Source of the DNA: Pocillopora verrucosa
Taxonomy: Eukaryota > Cnidaria > Anthozoa > Scleractinia > Pocilloporidae
Assembly (NCBI RefSeq): GCF_036669915.1
Contig: NC_089312.1
Coordinates: 13,872,789 to 13,936,788, forward strand
Direction: 5' to 3'
DNA length: 64,000 bases
The notes under the pieces are model-generated. The model was not told the DNA's origin. It worked only from the letters and a program-made list of their open reading frames with translations, and did not search any database. Made by a program: the position numbers and the translations under genes. Shown in pieces: positions 49,806 through 61,950 of this stretch. Numbering within the stretch: position 1 is the stretch's first letter; every line of letters starts with the position of its first letter.

Positions 49806-52800
49806 GAACAATAATTTCGGTCTAGAGGAAACCAAAGGTTGATGTTGTCTGCGCTTTTTGTAGTTCAGGTAAATCAGAATTCTGGTGAGCGAACCAATTA
49901 AAATTTCCAACTAAGGTTGAATATGCGTGGAAAAAATTCCGTTTTTAAGGGGTTTTTAGAATGGAGAACTTTTTTCTTCTTGAAGAAAGCCACGTTATTT
50001 TAAACCAAAAGAAGAGGAAGAACTCACTAGAACTCGGTCATTACACGCAGTGCTCTTACACACGCTATCTGTACGTAGTCTATGCGCCCGCCGTTGTTTT
50101 TTATTACACTCTCATCAGGCACAATACGCACATTCCCCCTTTTTGTTTTGCAATGTTATTAAAAGAGATCTCAAAACCACGTTTACGCAAAAGAAGAGTA
50201 AAAATAATCTTTGTAGCAATAATGTGTAGTATCTGCATCTGTTCTTAAAGGAGATATTTTTGTAGTTTTCTGTTAAACCTACTAAGAAGGATGAGGAAAT
50301 TTAAGGAATTTATAGGTAAATTTTGCTGTTCGTGTTTGCTGCAAACGTGGCATTGTGCATACGCCTCGTGCGTGAATAGTGCAGCTCAGATGAGATATGT
50401 CAAATCTTTCCTTTCATAGAGTGGGATTCGTGTTATATACTCGAGCATTTTATAAAAGTGGATTTTTGACTTTTAAAAATTACATTTCGAGGCATGCGAC
50501 AGTTATGCAGTATAGTTTTATCTTAGGGGTGCGTTTTAACATCATATAATGCCCAGAGTCTGTGCTGCGAAAGTTTGAAACCTAAAGCTTTCGAGATATC
50601 TCTAGAATGACAAAAAACGTATTTTCAATTGAAAAGCTGCTATCGTCTTTCTCTTCATTGTTTGTTGTTTACTTTTTAGCTTTTAAACTGTTTTAATGCT
50701 CGTTGCACTTTTATTGTTTAATTGTTCACTATGTTGTCGTCACTAGGTTTTGATATTTACAATCAGTGATACTGGTAGAATAATTAAATAACCAGTATTG
50801 GCCATTATGCATTGTGCGCTTCTGTTTTTGTTATGGTTTTCACGAGAGCGAGGGTTTCAATGTTTTCCCAAAGCTTGTGGAAGAACCACATCGACTTAAT
50901 GGCCACCGATGGCAAACGCCGCCGCCGTAGTGCACACTGGTCAAAACTGGGTCTTAAATTAACCTACATCATTCCTCAAGAAAGGGGTTTAAAACGACTT
51001 TAAAGTTACTCTGTAAGAGATGACCATGGAGCTTGTTCAAAGAAATTGTTACTTAGTTTGCTAATGTAATGAACAGGCCATGTGTTTGCTTTTGTTGTTG
51101 TTGTTTGGTTTTTTTTTTTTTTTCACTTTTTTTTCTTGCAAAATGCTTTTTTCCCATATTTGCCTTTTAATTACAGTGAAACTCTGGAAACGATTAAAAA
51201 AAAAGAAAATATTCACATTGTCGGATGTCAGTATGCATGGTCTTGTAAGGCTCGTTTAAAGTTAATTCAACACAGTGTAACGGTATTCGAAGCGTTATAA
51301 CATTAAGGTAATTCTGTCAATATTGTTTTTTTAACTTACATCCAAGGATCATACATCTTACTGCATTTTTTACGCAATATAACGCCGAGAAAAAAAGGGA
51401 AACATTTTCAAGTGTTTCGAAGTAAATGGGTAGTATCATGATAGACTCCTGATAAAAAGAGGGAAACCATTAAAAATCTACCAATCAGTCAGCTAATTGT
51501 CAGGTTTTTATGTTACGTATGTACTGTTACAGTGGTCACTTAAAGAGAGGAAATGTGTTAAGCTATCGTAGTGCCTGTTGTAGTTTTTTAGTAACAATGG
51601 AATTGTACATTACCATTAAAAGCTCTTAAAACAGCTCTTGTTTGTTGCATCATTTGTACGCTTGTTTACTATTTCTAAAGATATCCAACGTTGACTTATG
51701 CTCCCACTGCTGAAACAATCACTCGAGTTGAATTGTTGTGGGCGAATTCGATTTGTTATCTTGTATTAATCAAGTTTTGGAAGAATTGGGCGGAAAAGGG
51801 GGCATGTGGTGCTGTCGTCATGGCAACAACTTTTTTTCAAAATTTTTCATACCGCCTCCACTGGCTTAATTTCGGAGTTGGAATTCTCTCGAGTATTCCT
51901 TAACTTTTCCTCACAGTTATTTATCATGAACGCAAACAGCATGTCCATCATTCTTCTAAGTTTTCATTCCGCCATGCGCATGAAGTCTGTGCAAAGCGTG
52001 AGAACAAGGGACGGAAGGGAGCCAGCACATAAAGAGCAGTGGTGAGGAAGGGGGGGATTTTCCTTTTTCTACTCCCTCCCCCTTCCTCTGAATTTCTGAA
52101 TTTTTATCCCCTTAAGTCTCATCGATTGCGAGACTCCAGTTGGCTCAATAAAAAATGTTCAAGCAGAAGGCTCAAAAACTATGAAAACAATAGTTATATC
52201 TAGCTTAATAGGAAAAATACTGAAAGGATTTTTAGGTTGGAGCATTCCTAATTACATGTATTTTGCTAATTAAAGACTTTAAAAAGAAGGTTCTGTTTAC
52301 AAAGGTAAAAAAAAAACAGCAATTAACAAACGTGACTGCTTGATTGAATAGATTATTAGCAAATAGTTCCAGAGCGTACAACACACGGATGGAGGTTGCC
52401 TATAACAAAGCCATGCGCCGTCCCCAAGAAAAGTCTGTGTAGAGCCTGTGTCCACCGCTAATGGACACATCCTCGTCCAAGAGCCTATCAATTCTCTTAG
52501 CCGACAAGGCCTTGACTAGATTGTATCAAGGCCCCTCACGTAAAGGGAATCGATGGGCTCTGGGCACGAGAAAGGAGGCACGAACCCTAACATAGATGAT
52601 CTCCCGAATAACCCGAGTAATGACCATACTTGACGCAACATAGATAACAAAACAGTCATATGGGCAATCCAATGACAATTCTGAGGACGAAATGAGAACA
52701 ACATCACGCGTATTTGCGTGTCGCTATCAAAAAAGGAGGGTTTTAGATTTAGTAATTCAATCCGCTAAGTCATGTGACCAGATCAATCACGTGATCAGTA

Positions 52801-53424
52801 ACCAATAGGGTTATTCACTTGTTTTTTTGGCCATTTCCTAATTATAATTTTAGCGGAACGATCAAAGCAGTGTTCCTCCCGCCTAATTAACAGCTGACAC
52901 CTGTCACAATGGTTCAAAGAGAACAAAAAGTTTTTGCGTCGAATTGAGCGCAGTGTCTTGGAATTTTGTCGGAACAGTCTAATAGTTCAAATAATTATAA
53001 TAATCAATAACAAGGAACAGAATGTGCTTTCTAAAATAGTTCCCCTTCGACCGTCATAATGCGGACAAAACAATTTCCAATCAGGTCACTCCTACATTCC
53101 GCGCAAGCACATCAAAGTTCGCCGATATTTATGAATATTTGCATCTGAATGCATGATTTCATTTCTCGTTAGTAGCTACCCCTTTAAAAAGAAGGTTATA
53201 TCATATTTTGCTGTTATCTTTTCGAGTCTGACGGAAGGCTGTGCTTTTTAACAAACAGTTTTTTTTGGCATTTGATTGTGGACCCATTTGTCACCTGATT
53301 ATCGCAGTATGGATAACTCAACCTTTCAAGGCCTCACTTTCATATCGCTGGCTTCAAATAACAGCCCATTCTACCCAGAGCATTGATCAGTTCGGTGTCT
53401 TCTGCCTCTATTTGGGAAGGTTCG
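49806..53424. other. Spacer between the adducin-like locus and the Glass-like gene
   Basis: No gene supported. It includes a T-rich stretch at about 51090-51150 and AT-rich DNA. A few 60-80 codon frames exist but show no family features. Confidence 0.5.
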
Positions 53425-56400
53425 ATGGTTCAGGAAAGTGAATGCAATCCTCAGCAAATATTGAACTCATCAGAGATCAACAGGTTAATCACAGTGAAAG
53501 TACAGATGACAGGTACGAAAAAATGGAAAATAACTTTGTTAAAACCATTTTTTGCCGAAACTACGGCAGTTTTTTTCGAAGCAAAGAAAATATTAATTCT
53601 TTTTTTTTCAAATTAAATTTTTAAGTTCGTAAGAGTATTAGTTTTGGGGGGTAAAATTGGTGGCATTTGCATGTTCTAACGGCGATCTTCCATATGGAAT
53701 GGTAGGCACATATCCCTATAGGCAAACATTACAAACGAAAAAATGGGTCGATTATATGAAGATACTCACGTACTGACATTGGTGATCCAAAAAATGGTTT
53801 TCCTACCAAATATCTTGAAATAAAAACGAAAAGCATTTTTTGTTTTAGCTTTTCGGGTGATATGAGGAAAAATTTCTTCCATCTGCAGGTGGTAAAGTTC
53901 GAGATATTTTTAATACGCATTTGGTGCAACTTGAAATGAATCGACCAATGTTTTCAGTTTCTTAAAATCCTAACGAAGAATGAGATTTATTTCCCTTCAG
54001 TTTCAATGTTTCTAGACTAAAAATTTTTATCCCCTCTCTGCTCGCAGTCATCTGAATTTTCGTTGCGTAATCAGTTCGTGTTGACGACAGGAATATCTTG
54101 GAAAACTTCTCTGATATCAAACTCGGAAATTTGCAAGAACCTTTTAATCCTCGTCGCAAATGAAAGGGCGAAAATCGCAAAGAAAACAATAAAGAAATTC
54201 CGGTCGGAAGGTACTTCAATGATAAACTTATGAAACGTACCTGCTGGAAAACAGGATAGCACTGAGAATCATAATGAGTTTTTTTCAGTTTGTATGAAAT
54301 TCCAGTTATCTGTAATGCTTAAACATAATGTCTACTTACTTAATGACACTCGCCCGTTTTTATACATGAAAGGAGGGCCAGCCTTTCAAGGCCTCACTCG
54401 GTTACGTCTTCGTGGCTTCGATGGTTAGTTCACGGGTTTAACATGTCGGCAAAAACGATGTCGAGCTTTCTTTCTCGTTACATTTATTTGATATTTGATG
54501 GTGGTTCTCCAATAGTAAAGCTATCTCTTTGTGAAAGCACCGGTCATCATGTTTAAAAAAGCTGTTTTTTCGATGAAAAGAGTTTATGTTTCAGCTTTGC
54601 TGACTTAAAAATATTTTATTTGAGGAATTTTTGTTTACCGAATTTCTTTTAAGAATAAGCTAATTGTATAATTTGAGGCTTTAACAAAGTCAAGCGTTTC
54701 AGCTTATCGTAGCATTTAAATTATGAGGACTAAAGAATGATATTTTAACTAAGATAACGCTCTTAAAACCGAATTAACCGAGGTTACCAGAGTAGTAAAC
54801 GGTTGTGAGATTTAAGAGATCTCAGGCTTTGATACTGTTTAGAACTTCATGATTATGTCGAAGAATTGTCGGAATTGCCGGCCTATGTCGGTTTATTTTC
54901 GTTCGACAATGTTAAGAAAAAGCAAACTGTTGGACTAGTTTTCACCTGATCTAGGATGACTGGAGTCTAGAAAATGAATTATTTAACCATTTTCTTCAAT
55001 TATCTTCATCAGTCCTCTCTCCGCACAAGAGCAGCAGGGATCATCAGACGACCCCGCAGATGCTTGGTTCAATGCTGCAGGGATCCTCCTGTCCCTCAAA
55101 CACGCGGCCGCTGAGAGGAGTGCTAGGATGGGGAACCCAACAGATACCCCGCAATGGACCCCTTCTGTGGGCGACCCTTCGATTTCGCAATCACAGGTTT
55201 GAAATTTCAACACTAACCAGGCCCCAAATCTTCTAAAATTTGTCATCTTCAGATTGGTGCTCGGATCGCATTCGTTACCAGCGCCCTGCGAGAAGAGCTG
55301 GGAAAACTGGGTCGAGTACACCATTGAAGTACAATTGGTAAACCTTCCTTAGCTCGATTACCAGCCGCTGTTCGGGAAATGAGCCCGCGACGCTGATCCC
55401 TTGAGAAGATCGAAGGACTCGAGGAAAACGGCGAAATCGAGATTAAAACCCACCAGGAAAATTGAACGAGACCAATTTCTTCTATCTTTTTAATTTATTT
55501 TTTTTTTCAACTGTGATTTGAAACTGAAAAACAATAGCTTTATAAATAACGTTTATCCCTATACGTTTTCGGAAAGCCTCGACTTCATGTGCTGGTCCTC
55601 AGTTTTCCTGAACTCGAATCCAAATGGGTCCTAGTCTCCCGCTGCAAAGGTTTATATTGCAACTACCTTCACTTTTTTTACCATGTATCTGACATGACAT
55701 TGTGACAGAGATTGATTTGTGTCAAGCCACTTAAGATTTTATTCACAAAATATCGTTTAACCTATCAGTTTTGATTGTTTTCTTTTGGAGACCTCCTCAA
55801 TTTCAATGGATGGATTTGCTTCTGCAAGTGTGGACACAGCAGTTTTCTTGTCAGCTGCTGTACACAACCCATGTGGCGGAGAGTGTGCTCAGGATTTCTA
55901 TTCAGGATCCATTTTTCAAGAGGAGACAGTCCTGTCTGACAGAGAAAGCTCAGACGTGCCTGGGTCCAAGGCAAATAAATGCCGTCTATGCGACAAGGTA
56001 TATGCCCGGCCTTCCACCCTACGCACGCATATGCGGACCCACTCAGGAGAGAAGCCCTACCAGTGCCACATTTGCATGAAGTCTTTCTCACAGGATGCAA
56101 ATCTAACTGCGCATTTGCGAATCCACTCGGGGGAGAAGCCTTTCAAATGCTTGGTGTGCGATCGAAGGTAATATAAGCAACTACTGAACTTGTGACTTGG
56201 TTAAGGTAGTCTGGGACTTTGAAGTGACTACATCTAATCTACTTTGTGTTTTTCGACTGCTTATTGACAGAACGACTTTGAAGTGACCACATCCAATCTA
56301 CTTTGTGTTTTTGACTGCTTATTGACAGAACGCCTACAATAGACCTTCATGATTTGTTGTGCTACTCTTTCCTGGATTTCAGCCATAGATTCTTAATTTA

Positions 56401-56994
56401 TTTTTAGTCCCGAGGATTCTATATTAGCATATTCTCTGACCTGCGAGCAAACCCATCATTATTAGCGAGCGCGTTGCTTCGCAGGAAAGTATAATGCCTT
56501 GAGCAACGTGAGCCGACGCGAGGGCTGCAAGGGGTCTAGTACTGATAATTATTAGAGCCAGACCCCCAGCAAACCTCTCCCTGACTCCTCTCAAATCTTC
56601 CCGCGGGCGGATAAACGTGTGTCCTGCTGCTCTCAGGCTACATTCTCCTTCCTTTTACCCAGGTTTATTACATCTTGACCTCTAGAAAACTACTTTGTGT
56701 AACATCCTTGTGAAAGCTCAAGGGGGAAATCATGTTACTGATTTGCGATATAACCATATTTTTTGTAGGTTTGCCCAGTCCTCCTCTGTCACCACACACA
56801 TGCGCACTCATACTGGTGAGCGCCCTTATCGATGCAAAATGTGTTCTCGGGGATTTGCCGACAGCTCCACTCTGACCAAACACCTGCGAACTCACACAGG
56901 AGAGAAACCATACAAATGTAAGATTTGTCAACTTAAGTTTTCCCAATCAGGAAATTTGAATCGACACATGCGTGTACACGAACACGGCATGTAA
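53425..56994 (+). CDS. Glass-type C2H2 zinc-finger transcription factor
   Basis: Five C2H2 fingers at the C-terminus match insect Glass, the photoreceptor-fate factor, in order and content: [56 protein letters not shown] and [14 protein letters not shown], joined by (S/T)GE(K/R)P linkers. The fingers occupy 55979-56167 and 56769-56994; the intron splits finger 3 at CDRR|F, and the protein ends HEHGM. The fingers are very secure. The 5' model is provisional: 53425-53483 ([19 protein letters not shown]), 55013-55196 ([20 protein letters not shown], ending SISQSQ) and 55791-56167. This model keeps phase throughout and gives 281 residues, a low-complexity N-terminus being usual for Glass. The acceptor at 55790 (TTTTGGAG) is weak; another at 55768 would need a different upstream exon. 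Expected nuclear, DNA-binding. What it controls in an animal without insect-type eyes is open. Confidence 0.85.
56215..56332. repeat. Two-copy tandem repeat, unit 59 bp, in the intron splitting finger 3
   Basis: GACTTTGAAGTGACYACATC followed by TAATCTACTTTGTGTTTTT and CGACTGCTTATTGACAGAACG occurs at 56215 and again at 56274 with three or four changes. This is a recent local duplication. Confidence 0.8.
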
Positions 56995-58575
56995 GCAAGC
57001 AAGCTTCTTCCAAGCCGAGCTAATACGTCCGCAAATCCAATATTGCTTGCATCATGTATAATTTTAATGAAATAGCATGTCTCCCACTAATTGTTTTCCT
57101 GGGAATCGCTATTTAAGATACCTTTTAGAATCATAATTTTGCGCTCAATTTTGAGTGAACGAGAAGAATTAACTGAATACAATTTTTCCTATGAATTGTT
57201 TGTAGAATTTGTTTGTTTAAAGACGCCGGCCCTTTCGAATGTCTCATGTCTGTCCAATTAGTTTATTTGTCAAATTAGGAAAAGTCCTTCCTTCTCTTTT
57301 CCTTATTCCTCCCCCTCCCTCCCCTTCTTCGTTTTTCTCTCCCCCCCCCTTAATTTTTCGCTTACCCCACAAATTGACTGTCTGAAAGAGGCTTAGCTGC
57401 TCTGAGAAAGTTCTATGGTTTTTACTTCCGCTGTTGTAATTTTGTAAATGAATCAAATACTAGCTTAGAAGGAGTAATGATTTATCATGTTGTGCCAGGT
57501 CCTTTGCATGGATTCATGAATGAGTTGAATCTAAACGAGTTGAACTTAATACGCGTGTTGTATATGTTGTAGATGCTGGCTCGGTGACTTTATTTAGAAA
57601 CAAACTTCATACCTCTTGTACGAATGTTGAATAAACTACAACGAAAGAAAATTTGCTCTTATATAACTGATTAGACTTATGTGACAAACATTTGTGAACC
57701 AAAAAGTATTTATTTATTTTAAGCAGGGAAATTTGTTGTTTGGTTTCATGTTCTTAGAGGGCTGTTCAGTTTTTTTTGTTGATCGCGATTCGAATTTGCT
57801 GAATAAAGTGTTGTGTTATGTGATATCAAACAGAGTTTGATTTCATAATTTAAGCTCGAGGAAATGTTAATTTAAAGATTTTAATATCTCCAAAAGGACT
57901 TTTTGCGCACGACAAGTGTTACAGAATTTCAAGAACAACAGTGCAGCTCCCACGTTGGAGAAACATCTATGAAAGAAAAATTTTCTGCGATAAACTTTGT
58001 CTAACGGATCGCATTACAATTCCAATTTGTCACTACTAATTGGAACGAGCGTTCAAAATTCCGCACACACAGAACCAAAGTAAACTCCGGAAATATACCA
58101 AGACATAAGAACGTCATGATTTCTTTTTTATAAACGTTATTTAATTTGTCTTCTTTATTTCTGGAGAGTCATACCCTCTCAGTTACTCTTATGGTAGCTT
58201 ATGGTTTACGATGATAAAACTAAATCACATTCTGAACAATTGAATGAAAGGTGTCCAAAAGGTTTCTCTGTTCAATTCAGCCCCGCTTCATCAGTAACTT
58301 GGTGATGTTTTTGTTGGCGCTGCTAGATCTATCGTCTATCTTTCGCAAAACAAAATCTCCGAAAGTTTCCCTTGGTTTTTCACTATCCTTTGTCTTCATA
58401 GTCGGGGTCTTTCTATCTACGCTACTAAGCACAAAGCACTGTTAAGACTTTTTGCAAGCGGACATAATTATCACGTACAGTTCTTTTTTTAACTGTACTA
58501 TGTACAACTACTTTGTAGCAATAACAGCCTAGGAGGTGTTACGACTGCATGTGTCCTCTTTTCCCGTGAGAAACG
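56995..58575. other. Convergent 3' region between the Glass-like and GPCR genes
   Basis: It holds the 3' UTRs of two convergent genes. An AATAAA at 57630-57635 may end the Glass-like transcript. A 70-bp polypyrimidine run at about 57283-57352 (CCTCCCCCTCCCTCCCCTTC) lies in or beyond that UTR. No further gene seen. Confidence 0.5.
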
Positions 58576-61500
58576 TTAGGAACGAAAACGCTGAGCTGTG
58601 TCACAACTAGGCTGCATGTGTTGTGACGAAGATAAGTTGTCAAAGGCTAAAGTTGTCCCTTGAACTTTAGTAGGCGTCGTTGAACTCCGAAGGCGCGAAC
58701 TAGAAAGCATGGCTTCTTCGGTATAGGTCGGATAACGCGATCGACTCTCGCCAAAATCTACATCGATGGGACCGCCGAGCTGACAGCAACCCCACCCACT
58801 GGATAGCTTTTCTTGGGGGTTAAACACGTATTTTCCATTTCTGTAGTTACAACGGAAAATCAGCTTGTGAAAGGTGAAACGAAACTCACGGTTCCTGATA
58901 GTATAGATGATAGGGTTAATGCAGGTGCTCGCGTACTGAAGCCATTTAATTACCTTAATAGCAACATCATAATCACATGTCTTGTGGCCACAATAATAGG
59001 TTACTATGTTGATGATGAAAAATGGCCCCCAGCAGAGAATGAATGCACCAATCACGATCGAAAGAGTTCGCGCCAGTTTGATCTCGATCAACACGGACCC
59101 AGTCCATTTTGCACGATACCGAACCACGCGGTAAATGTTTCCGTATGAAAACAAGATTAACAACAGCGGAATAAAGAAGCTCAGAGTCACAACAAACATG
59201 GCATAATTGAATTTTTGGTATGCAAGTCGAAGCAAGGCAACGAAAAGTGAAAAGATCCATACACCGAGGATTGTCCAGCCAGCGAGTTTTGTGCTCTTCA
59301 TGCGATGTTTGTAAACTGTCGGATAAACCACAGCCGCAAATCTGCACAAAGTAAAGGAAAAAGTGATCAAGCGGGTGTAGAAAAACTTGCATAGTACGCG
59401 CACCTTGTCGCAATTTGCCCTGGGAAACGTATCATACGCAACTTGAGTGCGCGCGTTTTATGGGTTTTGTGCAGCTAAAATAGCAAGTAAAGTACGCATC
59501 CCAGAGACAAACTTCAAAATGTCTTGTAGCCTGTGAAATTTTTAACAAATTGTTTTAAACATGCTAAAAGAAAGAAAATGTGTTTAAAAAAAAGGGCGGG
59601 AAATAGAAAATTGCTTTACATACTTAGTAACGGCATGAATAAGAAATCATATGTTTTCTAGAGTGAACTTCTCTAACTATCTTCAGCGGTTGCCAGACCG
59701 TAACATTTAACGTCAGATTAAGCCAAAGGCTCTCTTACTCTGGGAGGGCCAGAAACGAAAACAGTATAGGACACAAGAAACTACGAGAAGCAATTGGTGA
59801 GCTGGCAGCATGCGCGGAGAAAATTCGGAACGAGACGAGATAGATAAAATCAAAAAGAAAGCTTTGCTTTTTCTGTCTTTTCGGTTTCTACTTCTTTTCC
59901 GCAGGGTCATTATGCGGGTGACTCAAGTAGCAACAAGACGTATACAATAACATGGAAAAATTTCCAACTAAGTTTCGAAATTGATCTGGCATTTGGTTTT
60001 GATCAGTCGAAAATTTCTCACCACCTTCTCAACCGATCGGATGCAAATCAAAATCAATAGTGACTTGGTCACTTGCGTTTACCCGCGCTTACTTCGAGTT
60101 CTGATTAGCTCCTAGTGATATTTTCTCTATTATGACTAGCCGATATGATTAATCAATCGCGAAGCTCTTTTATGAAGTTTAAGGAACTACGAAAGGAAAT
60201 TTAGAGTCGCTTTATACGCCAGGTAAATTTTGCTTTCAACATAAGCAAAGCCGCCACCAAAGATCAGTTTTGGTAAGAGAGAAAAATAGCAAGTCGGGAA
60301 AAATCAACCTAAGAGGAATAGGGAAAGGTGTTAATGGAGAATATTGACAAGGACTGATAATGACAAACCAGGAATCAACTTCATTTCTATGCCCTGATCC
60401 AACTCATTACAGCTTTTCTAACCTGTCAATGCTTATGGCAGTCATGTTCCAGATCGAGGCCGTACCACACAAGATGTCGAATATGATGAAAGCTTCGTAA
60501 AAACCGTTGTCAACCTCACTTTTACAATGGGTTCTGAAATGTAGAACAACAGAATGGTGAGTATACCACGATCAAAAACTATTTCTGCAAAGAGTACTGC
60601 ATCGAATTTGCTAGTTTCTTTAGCTCAAAGACAAATCTTTCCCCTTTCGAATTTAGAACGTTTTCGTCTCATATTTTTACTGTGAAAGAACTTATTTAAA
60701 ATAACATCGATCGTTTTAAAAAACTCTGACGGAACATATTCCTTATCGTCGAACGCCAAAAGTCAAAAACACTGTTGACGTTTACCCAAGAATTCTTGGC
60801 TTGCATGAGTCATTTTTGTAAGTCACATCACATGCATAAAATCTCCAACGACAAAATTCTGTTTCTTTAATTTGCCTTTTGACCGTGGCTGTTTCGAGAA
60901 ATTTCTCAAGTGCGGAAATTCCAAAAAACGATGAGTGATGGCAGGAAGTACAAAAAAAAAAAAAACGCACTTGACCGAAAAACCCACTTGGAAATCAAAT
61001 CATGTAAACAAAACAAAGCCTATGAAGCAGCGGAAATTGTTGTTACAAAAATGTCCTTTCCTTCGGTATACACTTACATTGAGCAGGGGCATCTGAATAA
61101 TGTGGACTCAAAATTATAACTAGTTTAGATGTTGTCTGCCTCAAATGCTTGCCCTTTTATAATAGATAGATAACTGATTATACGACTCGCGAAGAAAGTT
61201 TATTTACTGTAGTTTAATTTATTCGTGTTCGCCTGAAAAGAAAATGCCTCAGGTGTGAAACTCTGTCGCTTGTATTGAATAAATTACGAAGATTTCCAAC
61301 AAGCTCGAAAAAGACAGGGAAAAAAATTAACATAACAAACCCTAAACAAATCCAAAGATTGTAGTATCGAGCACGGTGAATGATAACGTGACGACATATT
61401 ATTATTTTTGAATACAGCCTGTATCCATTGTGTTCTTTTGCGCTAATAGAGCGCGGTGGCCGTCGTTTACCACGATAATCTTCGTTTCATTTCAAACAGC

Positions 61501-61950
61501 TTTCTCCTTGAATTGCTTTATTTCTCCTGTTTCAGAGATTTTCTCTTTGAGAGAAAGAACATTTTCTATTTTTGGAACTACACACCTCGTTACTTCGCCA
61601 AGTCACGTCCCAAAGGGGCATCAAAATAGTTGAAATCGATCAAAAGAGCGAAGGTCTACTTAATTTTCACTTAAGATAATTGTATTGCCTCCACAGGCAC
61701 ATATATAGATACGACGTTGTCTTATTACTTACTTCTTCATTATGTACATCCAAAGCGGGATATTAAAGCTCCCGACCAAAATATCCGACACAGCCAGTGA
61801 AACGACATAATAGTTAGTGAGAATCCTGAGGCGTTTGTTGGTTGCGAATGCCGCGCACACAAGTCCGTTCCCGAATATGGCGAGGATAGCAATTAAAAAA
61901 AAGAATATTAGGGATGTCCAAAGTGATCCGTCCAGTGTACAATCAGCCAT
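58576..61950 (-). CDS. Amine-like class A G protein-coupled receptor
   Basis: Three minus-strand exons (61950-61733, 60533-60423, 59341-58576) join in phase 2 each time to 364 residues, complete from ATG to stop. Seven helices are readable. TM1 has FGNGLV (N1.50), TM2 SLAVSDILVG (D2.50), TM3 FDILCGTASIWNMTAISIDRF with the amine-anchoring D3.32 and DRF in place of DRY. TM4 has GVWIFS, TM5 SFFIPLL (S5.46, P5.50), TM6 FILCWGPFF, and TM7 WLQYASTCINPIIY with W7.40 and Y7.43, both aminergic marks. The tail has Cys clusters (RCNY, WGCC) that could be palmitoylated and many Ser/Thr. Loop ECL2 between TM4 and TM5 is very short and has no Cys; position 3.25 is Tyr, so the usual TM3-ECL2 disulfide is absent. 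The N-terminus is only about a dozen residues. The family is clear but the ligand is unknown. The gene converges on the Glass-like gene. Confidence 0.9.

Noticed and set aside
54983-55324. 113-codon minus-strand frame rich in Cys and Ala
   Set aside because: It lies opposite a plus-strand candidate exon ([16 protein letters not shown]) whose splice sites and phase fit the Glass-like gene; the minus frame has no family features.
55253-55338. Possible extra Glass-like exon ([17 protein letters not shown]) after a CATCTTCAG acceptor
   Set aside because: Its phase does not fit the flanking exons, so it was left out; transcripts could restore it.
58973-59413. 146-codon open frame on the minus strand
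   Set aside because: It is the +1 shadow of GPCR exon 3; the real frame carries CWGPFF and NPIIY.
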